Assembly (NCBI GenBank): GCA_002696035.1 | Contig: NZQV01000002.1 | Span: forward strand, 96,701-160,700 | Length of the DNA stretch: 64,000 bases | Source: Balneola sp. | GTDB lineage: Bacteria > Bacteroidota > Rhodothermia > Balneolales > Balneolaceae | Direction: 5' to 3' | Shown here: piece by piece, positions 53,995-63,166 of the stretch | How positions within the stretch are numbered: the first letter of the stretch is position 1 | Layout of the letters: every line of letters starts with the position of its first letter | Notes under the pieces: model-generated | What the model saw: only the letters and a program-made list of their open reading frames with translations | Databases searched by the model: none | What the model was told of the DNA's origin: nothing | Program-made: the position numbers and the translations under genes

Positions 53995-54170
53995 ATAATA
54001 TCAGTTAGAAAGATTGACGTGTTCAAAATAACACACTTTTACCTGTTCAACCGAATCAAAATCGGTATTTATTGCTTTATATACATGTCAGATTATGACC
54101 AAAACTTGCAAAATTAAAACCAATTCGGGAATCTCCTGATTTCTATTATTTTCTATTCCAACTTAAATAA

Positions 54171-54968
54171 ATGAAGTCTATGAATAACGAAGTCGGAAGA
54201 TCTGCTTCAGGGCAACCATCCATAGAAATTTTTGACATCACCATCATGGAACCGATGGTGACTTTTACTGATCTCTGGATCACCGCGGTTTGTCTGTATG
54301 CGCTCGTAAAACTCATCAAGCTGAATAAAAAGGGGAAAGTTCATCAATATATCCGTTGGTATTTTGGGATCATGGCGCTGGCCACTTTTTTGGGCGGTGT
54401 CTTGGGGCATGCCTTTCAGTATGCCGTAGGGCTTGAATGGAAACTCCCCGGCTGGCTCATCAGTATGCTCGCGGTGATGGCAATCGAACGGGCCTCCATC
54501 ATGCACGCCCAACCGGTCATTAACAGCAAATTCGGCAAGTTTCTGGAAGTCGCCAATGTGGTTGAGCTACTCACTTTTGCGGTCATCACTTTTACCACCT
54601 TAAACTTCTTTTTTATACAGGTTCACTCGGCCTATGGACTTGGACTGATCGTACTTCCTCTCCACTTTCTTGTTTATTGGCGAACCCGTAATGAAGGCAG
54701 TCGCATCTTTTTCCTGACCGTGATCTTTGCCATACTGGCCGCTTTCTTTTATACCAGTGAAATTGGTTTACATACCTGGTTCAACCACCTCGATCTTGCT
54801 CACACGGTTATGGCCATCAGCATGTACTTCTTTTATCGCGGAGCCCTCAAGCTGGAGGTAATGAAACCGGAAGACATCAAAGAAGAAAAAGGAAGTTTTG
54901 GAGATGCCGTTCGGGATGCATTTGGTGCGTTGAAGAAAAAAGCACAAAGGAGTCCCGCCGATTCCTGA
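54171..54968 (+). CDS. Seven-helix membrane protein of unknown function
   Basis: A 265-residue integral membrane protein with about seven hydrophobic segments, starting VTFTDLWITAVCLYALVKLI near residue 30. The pattern of a short periplasmic lead, TDLWITA, and later conserved His (GVLGHAFQYA; LHTWFNHLDLAHTV) resembles the DUF6962 family, but I am not sure. The C-terminal 40 residues are charged and cytoplasmic. It stands between the CDF transporter (divergent) and the amidohydrolases. Confidence 0.7.
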   Translation: MKSMNNEVGRSASGQPSIEIFDITIMEPMVTFTDLWITAVCLYALVKLIKLNKKGKVHQYIRWYFGIMALATFLGGVLGHAFQYAVGLEWKLPGWLISMLAVMAIERASIMHAQPVINSKFGKFLEVANVVELLTFAVITFTTLNFFFIQVHSAYGLGLIVLPLHFLVYWRTRNEGSRIFFLTVIFAILAAFFYTSEIGLHTWFNHLDLAHTVMAISMYFFYRGALKLEVMKPEDIKEEKGSFGDAVRDAFGALKKKAQRSPADS

Positions 54969-55087
54969 AACAATTTCAAAATAATGGGCAGGACCCCACT
55001 TTCCGTCTCAGATACACTTATGAATGATCATTGGATTTATTCCCGATTATCGTGTTAATTCTGATAATCATTTAAAAATCCTTTTGT

Positions 55088-56419
55088 ATGAAAAACTTCC
55101 TTCTTCTGATCCTGTCGCCCATTCTGCTCATATCCTGCTCGGCTCCACAAGCCCAAACAGCCTTCACTAATGTGAATTTGCTACCCATGGACAGTGATCA
55201 GGTGCTGGCCAACCAAACGGTGATCATAGAAAACGAAAGGATCATTCAGGTAGGAAATTCCGAGGAAATTGAACTCCCCTCCGGAGCCACCATCATTGAC
55301 GGATCCGACAAGTACCTGATGCCCGGTCTGGCTGAAATGCACGGCCACGTCCCGCCAACGAACCCCGACCCAAGCGCCCCCGGTTACTTTGATAAGGAAT
55401 ACGTGGAAAGCACTTTGTTCTTATATGTATCGAACGGAATTACGACGGTTCGGGGAATGCTCGGATATGAGGATCAGCTTTCCCTGAAAGACAGTGTGAA
55501 TTCGGGGGCTTACATTGGTCCGAACCTTTATCTGGCCGGACCAAGTTTCAATGGCAACACCATTTCCTCTCCCAAAGAAGCGAAAGACCGGGTCATTCAA
55601 CAATATGAAGAGGGTTGGGACCTGCTTAAAATTCACCCCGGATTAACCAAAGAACAATACGATGCGATGGCAGAAGCGGCGAATGAAGTGGACATCACCT
55701 TTGGAGGACATGTGCCGGAAGATGTGGGTGTGATCCATGCCATTGAATCGGGACAGATCACTATTGATCATGTGGATGGATATGTACGCTATCTAAGTCA
55801 GTTTGATGCGGATGAAATGACTCTGAAACTGGATGAAGTAATACAACTTACCAAAGAAAATAACGTATGGATCGTCCCGACGATGGCACTTTGGGAAACC
55901 ATCATTGGCGCGGCCGATTACGAAGCCATGAAGGCATACGATGAGCTGAAATACATTCCTGAGGCTGTAAAGCAGAATTACTTTACTTTCGCTGAAACTC
56001 CCCAAACAGGATATGCCATTGGAGACCCACAAGAACAAGCAAAACTCCGAACCCGAATACTTGCTGAAATGAACCGGGCCGGAGTCAAGATCCTGATGGG
56101 AACCGATGCTCCTCAGCTGTTCAGCGTACCGGGATTTTCCATACATCGCGAGCTTCCCTATATGAAAGCGGCCGGCATGACGAACTTTGAGATCCTGAAG
56201 AGCGGCACACAAAACGTAGGCGAATATTTTTCAGAATGGGATGTATTCGGAACCATTGCTGAAGGCCAGCGCGCAGATCTTATATTGATGAACGAGAATC
56301 CTTTAGAAGACCTGTCAGCTATCCAAAATCATTCTGGTGTGATGGTACGGGGCAACTGGTATTCCCGCGAAATGATCGATGAAAAGCTGACTGAGATCGA
56401 GGCTTACTACAGTAAATAG
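55088..56419 (+). CDS. Amidohydrolase-family lipoprotein
   Basis: A 443-residue metal-dependent hydrolase with a lipoprotein signal (LLISC, Cys17). Ligands are visible in order: HxH in EMHGHVPPT, the carboxylated Lys in LLKIHPGLT, His in FGGHVPED and IDHVDGY, and the final Asp in MGTDAPQL. It belongs to the imidazolonepropionase-like/prolidase-like branch. The metal site looks complete. The lipid anchor predicts extracytoplasmic work on a cyclic amide or dipeptide; the substrate is unknown. Confidence 0.9.
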   Translation: MKNFLLLILSPILLISCSAPQAQTAFTNVNLLPMDSDQVLANQTVIIENERIIQVGNSEEIELPSGATIIDGSDKYLMPGLAEMHGHVPPTNPDPSAPGYFDKEYVESTLFLYVSNGITTVRGMLGYEDQLSLKDSVNSGAYIGPNLYLAGPSFNGNTISSPKEAKDRVIQQYEEGWDLLKIHPGLTKEQYDAMAEAANEVDITFGGHVPEDVGVIHAIESGQITIDHVDGYVRYLSQFDADEMTLKLDEVIQLTKENNVWIVPTMALWETIIGAADYEAMKAYDELKYIPEAVKQNYFTFAETPQTGYAIGDPQEQAKLRTRILAEMNRAGVKILMGTDAPQLFSVPGFSIHRELPYMKAAGMTNFEILKSGTQNVGEYFSEWDVFGTIAEGQRADLILMNENPLEDLSAIQNHSGVMVRGNWYSREMIDEKLTEIEAYYSK

Positions 56420-56423
56420 ATTG

Positions 56424-56446
56424 TAGCGACTCTCCAAAGTCGCGAG
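56424..56446. repeat. GACTCTCCAGAGTC-family palindrome
   Basis: GCGACTCTCCAAAGTCGC lies just after the amidohydrolase stop. It belongs with 1230-1285 and 63922-63940 and may also work as a weak transcript end. Confidence 0.55.
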
Positions 56447-56472
56447 TAGATTGAGCCCCAAGTCTCAATTGA

Positions 56473-57144
56473 TCAGTTATTCAGCAGGTCATTGATCTTA
56501 TTTTCAATCTGTTCAGTAACCCCGCTTTTAATGGCTTCCTTCATAGCTTTTTGCAACAGAGGCTCAAGTACCTGCCGCACGCTTTGTTTTACGGTGTTGT
56601 TGCCATCCCTGCCGATATCCGTTAATGTAAACTGAGATAGGCTTACTTCCGTGGTTCTTTCTTTTTCTAAATCAGTGATAACTTCCACACGGCCATCTTC
56701 AATAAGCAGATAATCGATGATCAATGTGGTTTCAGAGCTTCCCTTTGAAGACAGATCCATATTATCATTCAGTGTTTTCAGGTTCGCACCAAATCCCTTT
56801 TGTTCAAAAGAGAGCTTGGGGCTTTTCACAATAACTTCATTGATAATGATCTGATCTGAAAAGAGCGACCATATATCCAGTTTTAATGATGCTTCCTGAA
56901 TATACAAAGCCGGTTCATCACCAAATCCATCGGGGTTTTGAACGGTAAATCCTGTGATGCTTCCATTTCCACTGAATAACGAAATACTGACCGCATCTAC
57001 TTTAACCACGGTTTGCATTAGCTCTGAGCCACTTTCTTCGATCCCTGATTTTACCATCCCATCTATGGAAAGAGTGAACAAGACAAAGCCGCCAATAAGC
57101 AATGCCAGAATTATACCCGTTATTTTGAGTCCTTTGTTTTTCAT
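56473..57144 (-). CDS. AsmA/DUF748-like periplasmic protein with membrane anchor
   Basis: A 223-residue protein with one N-terminal membrane helix (ITGIILALLIGGFVLFTLSI) and a beta-rich periplasmic part with an AsmA-like start (ELMQTVVKVDAVSISLFSGN, then GSITGFTVQNPDGFG). These folds form lipid-transport bridges or regulate envelope assembly in other bacteria; the short length here means at most one repeat. The frame is open from 57225, but the ATG at 57144 directly precedes the hydrophobic segment (MKNKGLKITG) and is preferred. It is convergent with the amidohydrolase gene at 55088. Confidence 0.7.
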   Translation of the reverse strand: MKNKGLKITGIILALLIGGFVLFTLSIDGMVKSGIEESGSELMQTVVKVDAVSISLFSGNGSITGFTVQNPDGFGDEPALYIQEASLKLDIWSLFSDQIIINEVIVKSPKLSFEQKGFGANLKTLNDNMDLSSKGSSETTLIIDYLLIEDGRVEVITDLEKERTTEVSLSQFTLTDIGRDGNNTVKQSVRQVLEPLLQKAMKEAIKSGVTEQIENKINDLLNN

Positions 57145-57286
57145 GATCTGGTTTTGTTTCGATTTATATAGTTGAAGCATGATACTGCTTCTTTGTTCCG
57201 TTATATACTTTTTACGAAGATGCACTTTCCCGGGACTTCTTTTTTTATAAATTGCGAGCCATCAATTTTAACTAACTACTATTCTT

Positions 57287-58600
57287 ATGCTACAACCGAT
57301 ACGCAGCTTGGCGCTCGCATTGGTTTGTGTGTTTTTGTTTGGGGTGAATGGGTTGTCGCAATCTACACCGCAAGCTTTTAAAGGCGCACAGATCATCCCT
57401 ATCTCCGGCGAGCCTATAAACAACGGAGTTCTTATTGTTGAAAACGGAAAGATCACAGCCATCGGGGATGAAAATACCCGAATTCCACGTAATGCTGATG
57501 TTCACGATGTTTCCGGCAAAGTTATTATGCCCGGACTGGTGGATACCCACTCTCACATTGGTGAAGGTGATGGCGGGGATCGTTCCTCAGCTATGCATCC
57601 CGATGTGCGCATTATGGATGCCATCGACCCGCGCAGCGATACTTTTTACAAAGCCCGAGCCGGTGGCATAACATCTGTAAATGTGATGCCAGGTTCCGGT
57701 CACTTAATGAGCGGACAAACGGTGTATCTCAAACTTCGCGAAGCCAACACTACCGAAGACATGCTCCTGTACCTGGACGACGACAAAACCATTTATGGCG
57801 GATTGAAGATGGCCAACGGAACCAACCCAATTGGTGGAGGCGGATTCCCCGGAACCCGTGCTAAATCAGCAGCTATGGTTCGCGATCTTTTTGTGAAAGC
57901 CCAGGAATATCAAGCCAAGATTGAAGCCGCAGATGGCGATGAAAGCAAGATGCCTTCCCGCGATATCGGAATGGAAACCCTGGTGGAAGTACTGGAAGGA
58001 AAACGTACCGTTCATAACCACACGCATCGTCATGATGATATTTTAACCGCTATCCGTCTTTCTGAAGAATTTGGGTACAAGCTCGTTCTTCAGCATGTAA
58101 GTGAGGCCTGGAAAGTAGCCGATGAAATCGCTGAAGCCGGCGTGCCTGCCTCCATTATCACATTGGATTCTCCCGGCGGTAAGCTTGAAGTCATGGATTT
58201 CAGCAACAAAAACGGAGCTGTTTTAGAAGAGGCCGGAGTACTAACCGGGCTCCACACTGATGATGGCATCACCGATTCCCGATTATTTCTGCGCTCTGCA
58301 GCCCTTGCCGTTCGGGAAGGCATGAGTCGGGAAGCGGCTCTCGAATCCGTCACCTTAGCCAATGCCATTATGATGGATATTGACGACCGAACCGGAACCC
58401 TCGAAAAAGGTAAAGACGCTGATCTCATCATCCTTTCAGGCGACCCCTTCAGCGTGTACACGCATGTGGAACAAACCTGGATAGAAGGACAGAAAGTGTT
58501 TGACCGCGCCAATGAAGATCATAAGAAGTATGCAACCGGTGGCTACGAAGTATATCGCGGACAGGTTCACACGCACCACGAACACGGAATGGAGAACTAA
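57287..58600 (+). CDS. Exported amidohydrolase with a complete metal site
   Basis: A 437-residue amidohydrolase with a signal peptide (VCVFLFGVNGLSQS). Metal ligands: HxH in LVDTHSHIGEG, a His in VHNHTHRHDD, a His in LVLQHVSEAW and the Asp of GLHTDDGITD. The C-terminal GTLEKGKDADLIILSGDPFS is the usual composite-sheet segment. The next gene starts two bases after its stop and encodes a paralogue, so the two are made together and may form a heteromer. Confidence 0.9.
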   Translation: MLQPIRSLALALVCVFLFGVNGLSQSTPQAFKGAQIIPISGEPINNGVLIVENGKITAIGDENTRIPRNADVHDVSGKVIMPGLVDTHSHIGEGDGGDRSSAMHPDVRIMDAIDPRSDTFYKARAGGITSVNVMPGSGHLMSGQTVYLKLREANTTEDMLLYLDDDKTIYGGLKMANGTNPIGGGGFPGTRAKSAAMVRDLFVKAQEYQAKIEAADGDESKMPSRDIGMETLVEVLEGKRTVHNHTHRHDDILTAIRLSEEFGYKLVLQHVSEAWKVADEIAEAGVPASIITLDSPGGKLEVMDFSNKNGAVLEEAGVLTGLHTDDGITDSRLFLRSAALAVREGMSREAALESVTLANAIMMDIDDRTGTLEKGKDADLIILSGDPFSVYTHVEQTWIEGQKVFDRANEDHKKYATGGYEVYRGQVHTHHEHGMEN

Positions 58601-58601
58601 G

Positions 58602-59795
58602 ATGAAACTATTCAAACAACTATTGCTGATACCTGCACTTCTACTTCTTTTTGGAAATGCCGAGGCACAAATTGCTGTAAAAGGTGAAACCATTTATACC
58701 ATGGCCGGTGATCCGATCACCGATGGTGTGGTACTCATCAAAGATGGAAAAATTGAACGGGTGGGAGCAGCTTCCAGCGTAAATATACCATCCAATTATG
58801 AAGTTCATGAGGCCAAGGTAGTCACTCCAGGCCTTATCGATGCTCATTCCGTGGTTGGATTGGCCGGATACCTGAATCAGGATCACGACCAGGACCAGCT
58901 GGAAACCTCCAGTGCCATTCAACCCGAACTCAGAGCCATTGATGCGTATAACGCCCGCGAAAAGCTGGTGCATTACTTACGGGATAATGGCATCACAACG
59001 GTTCATACAGGTCACGGCCCCGGAGCCCTCATCAGCGGTCAAACCATGATCGTGAAGACGGCCGGCGAAACCGTGGATGAATCCGTAGTGGTTCCAGCTA
59101 AAATGCTGGCGTTCACTTTGGGAAGCAACCTCAGCCGCGCCATAAGCAAGCCCGGCACTCGTTCAAAAGGCATCGCAATGCTTCGGCAGGAACTGATCAA
59201 AGCACAGGATTATCTTGAAAAGCGAAATAGCGAAGAAGACTATTCCAAAGATCTTGGGATGGAAGCTCTTGCTGATCTTTTGGAAGGAAAACTAACGGCC
59301 CTGGTCACGGTTCACAAAGCCAACGACATCATGACGGCCCTTCGGCTTCAGGAAGAATTTGGCTTCCCGATGGTTCTTGATGGTGTTGCTGAATCATATT
59401 TGGTTATGGATGAGATCAAAGAATCCGGATTTCCGGTCATTGTTCACCCAACCATGATCCGCACCGGTGGCGATGCCAAAAATGCCTCCATGGAAACAGC
59501 CGGTAAATTATATGAAGCCGGCATTCCGGTAGCATTCCAAAGTGGTTTTGAAGGATACGTTCCCAAGACCCGCGTTGTACTTTTTGAAGCCGGTGTTGCT
59601 GCAGCCAATGGACTGGGTAAAGAAAATGCCCTCAAGATGTTGACCATTGATGCAGCCAGGCTACTAAATATCCACGATCGTGTAGGATCTCTGGAAGCTG
59701 GAAAAGACGCCGATATCGCTATGTTCGATGGTGATCCGCTGGAATATGTCACCAACATCACCGGAGTGATCATTAACGGTGAGAAAGTGAAGTAG
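58602..59795 (+). CDS. Amidohydrolase paralogue with degenerate metal site
   Basis: A 397-residue exported protein (signal LLLFGNAEAQ) clearly related to the gene before it along its whole length (PGLIDAHSVVGLAG; GSLEAGKDADIAMFDGDPLE). But key positions differ: HxH is HSV, the LQHVSEAW His is replaced (VLDGVAESYL), and the catalytic HTDDG becomes QSGFEG. It is therefore probably not an active hydrolase on its own and may be a structural partner of the active protein. The frame is open from 58500; the ATG at 58602 follows the previous stop by one base and precedes the signal peptide. Confidence 0.88.
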   Translation: MKLFKQLLLIPALLLLFGNAEAQIAVKGETIYTMAGDPITDGVVLIKDGKIERVGAASSVNIPSNYEVHEAKVVTPGLIDAHSVVGLAGYLNQDHDQDQLETSSAIQPELRAIDAYNAREKLVHYLRDNGITTVHTGHGPGALISGQTMIVKTAGETVDESVVVPAKMLAFTLGSNLSRAISKPGTRSKGIAMLRQELIKAQDYLEKRNSEEDYSKDLGMEALADLLEGKLTALVTVHKANDIMTALRLQEEFGFPMVLDGVAESYLVMDEIKESGFPVIVHPTMIRTGGDAKNASMETAGKLYEAGIPVAFQSGFEGYVPKTRVVLFEAGVAAANGLGKENALKMLTIDAARLLNIHDRVGSLEAGKDADIAMFDGDPLEYVTNITGVIINGEKVK

Positions 59796-59870
59796 AAAGT
59801 CAAAATCCCACTTAAATAGAACTCGCTCCGATGCTCTGCGTCGGAGTGAACCCGGGAAATTCACCTCAGT

Positions 59871-59906
59871 AAAAAAGCCATCCTGAAATTAATCGGGATG
59901 GCTTTT
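59871..59906. terminator. Bidirectional terminator, identical to the one at 60546-60581
   Basis: Stem AAAAAAGCCATCC / GGGATGGCTTTT with a TGAAATTAATC loop. All 36 bases match 60546-60581. A different palindrome (CTCCGATGCTCTGCGTCGGAG) lies just before it at about 59825-59848. Confidence 0.88.
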
Positions 59907-60033
59907 ATGTTTCTGAAAGTATCGAACCAATTCCTTTTGGTGAGACCCTTACAATTCAATCAATACCCAAGACATTGACACTATAATCCACAAACAGTAG
60001 ATTGATAAAAGAATTTTCAAAAAGTAAAATCTC

Positions 60034-60252
60034 ATGAATGACAGAGTCAAAGAAGATCTGGTTGAATGGATCTCAAAACCCAGAAATGAAGATCTGCTTG
60101 AATCATTAAAATTAATGAAAGAAGCGGAAGGCTCTGAGGATTGGTTTGATGACCTAACGGAAAAGGATAAAGAATCCATCAAGAGAGGGCTCCAAGATCT
60201 TGACGAAGAACGCGTGTTGAGCAGCAAAGAATTCTGGAAAAAGCATGGCTGA
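60034..60252 (+). CDS. Antitoxin of a RelBE/ParDE-like module (second copy)
   Basis: A 72-residue helical protein. DLTEKDKESIKRGLQDLDEE with a following SSKEFWKKHG matches the C-terminal pattern of the antitoxin at 42106, so the two are paralogues. It overlaps the toxin by 8 bases. The module sits between two identical terminators, between the amidohydrolase pair and topA. Confidence 0.75.
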   Translation: MNDRVKEDLVEWISKPRNEDLLESLKLMKEAEGSEDWFDDLTEKDKESIKRGLQDLDEERVLSSKEFWKKHG

Positions 60253-60532
60253 GAAGCTACCTGTAATTTGGTCAAGGGAATCTTCTGCAAAAGTTGAAGA
60301 AATAAAAGCTTACCTATTGGAAGAATGGAGTAAAAAAGAAGTTGAAAGTTTTCTCAAAGAATTGAAGTCTTTTGAAGACCGAATCGAGCTGTTCCCGAAA
60401 TTGTATCCTGCTTCTCAAAAACGCTCCAATATGAGGAAAGCTGTTATCACAAAACAACAGTCTGTGATCTATCAAGTTTTGGAATCAACTATTCAGATTG
60501 TCACTATCCTTGATAACAGACAGGATAATTGA
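60245..60532 (+). CDS. RelE/ParE-family toxin (second copy)
   Basis: A 95-residue small toxin. VIWSRESSAKVEEIKAYLLE, then LFPKLYPASQKRSNMRKAVI, and YQVLESTIQIVTILDNRQDN show the RelE/ParE fold with the DNRQ motif shared with the 42324 toxin. It ends 14 bases before the second terminator. Target unknown (mRNA cleavage or gyrase in related families). Confidence 0.85.
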   Translation: MAEKLPVIWSRESSAKVEEIKAYLLEEWSKKEVESFLKELKSFEDRIELFPKLYPASQKRSNMRKAVITKQQSVIYQVLESTIQIVTILDNRQDN

Positions 60533-60545
60533 TCTTTATTTTAAC

Positions 60546-60581
60546 AAAAAAGCCATCCTGAAATTAATCGGGATGGCTTTT
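60546..60581. terminator. Bidirectional terminator, identical to the one at 59871-59906
   Basis: Same 36 bases and stem as 59871-59906, here with five Ts on the plus strand. It serves the toxin gene and the convergent topA. Confidence 0.88.
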
Positions 60582-60608
60582 TCTAATTTCATCAGAAAAG
60601 AGTATTGA

Positions 60609-63152
60609 TCACCCTTTTTCCTTGATCAACGCCACAGCTTTATCCATGGTGAAATCTTCGGGCGCTTCTCCGTCGGGCAAACTGATATTCTTTTTGCCGT
60701 GCTTGATGTACGGCCCATAACGACCAGTCATCACACGTACTTGCTTGTCTGATTCCGGATGCTTCCCAAGATCTTTGATCTCGTTACTTCCCCGGGTCGA
60801 CTTTTTCTTTTGAGCCAGCAATTCAACGGCTCGGTCCAGTTCAATATCCAGCACACTGTCTGATTTTGGGATGGACTTGAATTTACCATCATGCACCACA
60901 TACGGGCCATAGCGGCCAACACCGGCTTTTACCACTTTGTCATCATCGGGATGTTCTCCCAATTTACGAGGCAGCTCAAGCAGCTGAAGTGCTAAGTCAA
61001 AATCCACATCTTTAGGTTCCATGCCCTTCAACAACGAAACACGCTTTGGTTTTTTGTTGTCTTCAGTCACTTCTCCGCGCTGCACATAAGGTCCATATCT
61101 TCCGGAAAGCAAGAAGATCGGTTCGCCGGAATCCGGATCATGTCCAATAGGCTTATCCTGTTCTTCCGAGATCTTGATCAATTCCTCCAGCTTCTCAGAA
61201 GACACATCACTTGGATCCATATCGTTAGGGAGTGAAGTTGTGATCTCTTCCCCATTTTTGGTCATTCGGGCATACGGACCAAATCGCCCAACGGCTACTT
61301 TGATCCCTTCCAATCCTTCAAGCGGAAGATCCAGCAGCTTTGCTTCCTGCGGATCGATCTTGTCTTCCTGTGTATCTACTTTGGCTTTCAGTCCGTTTTC
61401 CCCGTTGTAGTAATCCTCGAGATATTTAACGGGATCCTGCGTTCCTTCGGCTACCGCATCCAGCTTATCCTCCAGGTCGGAAGTAAACTGACTGTCTACC
61501 AGATCAGGAAAATGTTTTTCCAGTAAAGACGAAACGGCAAAAGCCGTAAAGCTTGGTATCAGTGTCTTCCCTTCCCCCTTCGCATATCCACGATCCTGAA
61601 TCGTACTGATAATGGATGCATATGTACTTGGCCGGCCAACACCTCGTTTTTCCAATTCCTTCACCAGTGTTGCTTCCGTAAACCGTGCAGGAGGCTTGGT
61701 TTCGTGGCTGACAAAATTCAGATCATCCAGCCCTGTCTCATCGCCTTCTTTCATAGCCGGCAAGAAGTTTTCCTGATTCTCGAGTGCTGCTTCAGGATCA
61801 TCGCTTCCTTCCACATAGGCTCGGAAATAACCGGGGAACAGAATTTTCTTGCCACCCGCTCTGAAATCAGCATCGGTTCCGTTATTGGTTGCGCGGATGG
61901 TCACATTTGTGAATTCCAGTTCCGCTTCCGCCATCTGTGTAGCAATAGTTCGCTTCCAGATCAGGTCGTACAGTTGAAATTCCCGACCGCTTAACCCGGC
62001 TTTTTCAGGCTTCACAAAACGCGAGCCGGCAGGACGAATAGCTTCGTGTGCCTCCTGAGCTCCTTTGCCTTTCTTGCTGTAGTTGCGAACACGTTCAAAT
62101 AAATATTCATCTCCGTACTCTTCCGTTACTGCATCGCGGGCGGCACCAATGGCCTGACCGGAAAGCCGGGTAGAGTCGGTACGCATGTAGGTGATAAACC
62201 CTTTTTCATACAATTTCTGAGCAACGCTCATCGTGTCGCGGGCAGAGAATCCAAACTTACGGTTGGCTTCCTGCTGTATAGTTGACGTGATAAACGGAGG
62301 AGCCGGATTCCGCTTTTGTGTTTTCACATCCACGTTGATGACCGACCATTTCGCTTCCTTCAGGTCATCTACCAGCGTACTTGCTTTGTCCTCATCAAGC
62401 AGAACTACCGATTTTGGCTTCTTCAGCTTACCGGTGTTTTCATCAAAATCTTTACCGGAAGCCAATCGCTTTTCATCCAGATGTGTGAGGTCAGCGTCAA
62501 ATTTATAATCATCACCCTGTTTGTGAAGCTGCGCCTTCAGATCATAATAGGTCGCACTTTTAAATTTCATCCGCTCACGCTCGCGCTCTACCAAAAACTC
62601 AACCGCAACCGACTGTACACGTCCCGCCGAAAGACCCGGAGAGATCTTCTTCCATAATAAAGGAGAAACCGTATAGCCAGCCAGCCGATCCAGGATCCGT
62701 CGTGTTTCCTGTGCGTGAACCAGGTTCATGTCAATATCGCGCGTATTTTCGAGCGCATTCAAAACCGCCTCTTTCGTGATCTCCCTAAAAGCCATTCTCT
62801 TTACCGGCACTTTCGGTTTCAGGATCTCCTTAAGATGCCATGAAATAGCCTCACCCTCGCGATCCTCATCCGTAGCCAGAATCAGCTCATCAGCATCTTT
62901 CAGCAACTTTTTGAGCTTGGTAACGACTTTCTTTTTGGATGACGGGATCACATAAAGCGGATCAAATCCTTTCTCTACATTAATGCCCAGGTTCGACCAG
63001 CTTTCCTTTTTGTACTTGGCCGGAATTTCTTTGGCCGAGGAAGGAAGGTCACGAATATGACCCATAGAAGAATCCACTGTATACCCTTTGGGCAGGTACT
63101 TCTTAATGGTTTTAGTTTTTGTGGGGGACTCTACAATGACGAGACTTTTCAT
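60609..63152 (-). CDS. topA: DNA topoisomerase I
   Basis: An 847-residue type IA topoisomerase that relaxes negative supercoils. VIVESPTKTKTIKKYL holds the Toprim Glu, ATDEDREGEAISWH the Toprim Asp motif, and YMRTDSTRLSGQA the catalytic Tyr. The C-terminus has four repeats with a GRYGPY core (VAVGRFGPYARM; LLSGRYGPYVQRG; VGRYGPYVVHD; MTGRYGPYIKHG) in place of Cys zinc fingers, a form usual in this lineage. The peroxiredoxin gene lies 14 bases upstream on the same strand. Confidence 0.96.
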   Translation of the reverse strand: MKSLVIVESPTKTKTIKKYLPKGYTVDSSMGHIRDLPSSAKEIPAKYKKESWSNLGINVEKGFDPLYVIPSSKKKVVTKLKKLLKDADELILATDEDREGEAISWHLKEILKPKVPVKRMAFREITKEAVLNALENTRDIDMNLVHAQETRRILDRLAGYTVSPLLWKKISPGLSAGRVQSVAVEFLVERERERMKFKSATYYDLKAQLHKQGDDYKFDADLTHLDEKRLASGKDFDENTGKLKKPKSVVLLDEDKASTLVDDLKEAKWSVINVDVKTQKRNPAPPFITSTIQQEANRKFGFSARDTMSVAQKLYEKGFITYMRTDSTRLSGQAIGAARDAVTEEYGDEYLFERVRNYSKKGKGAQEAHEAIRPAGSRFVKPEKAGLSGREFQLYDLIWKRTIATQMAEAELEFTNVTIRATNNGTDADFRAGGKKILFPGYFRAYVEGSDDPEAALENQENFLPAMKEGDETGLDDLNFVSHETKPPARFTEATLVKELEKRGVGRPSTYASIISTIQDRGYAKGEGKTLIPSFTAFAVSSLLEKHFPDLVDSQFTSDLEDKLDAVAEGTQDPVKYLEDYYNGENGLKAKVDTQEDKIDPQEAKLLDLPLEGLEGIKVAVGRFGPYARMTKNGEEITTSLPNDMDPSDVSSEKLEELIKISEEQDKPIGHDPDSGEPIFLLSGRYGPYVQRGEVTEDNKKPKRVSLLKGMEPKDVDFDLALQLLELPRKLGEHPDDDKVVKAGVGRYGPYVVHDGKFKSIPKSDSVLDIELDRAVELLAQKKKSTRGSNEIKDLGKHPESDKQVRVMTGRYGPYIKHGKKNISLPDGEAPEDFTMDKAVALIKEKG

Positions 63153-63166
63153 GTAAGACAGATATA

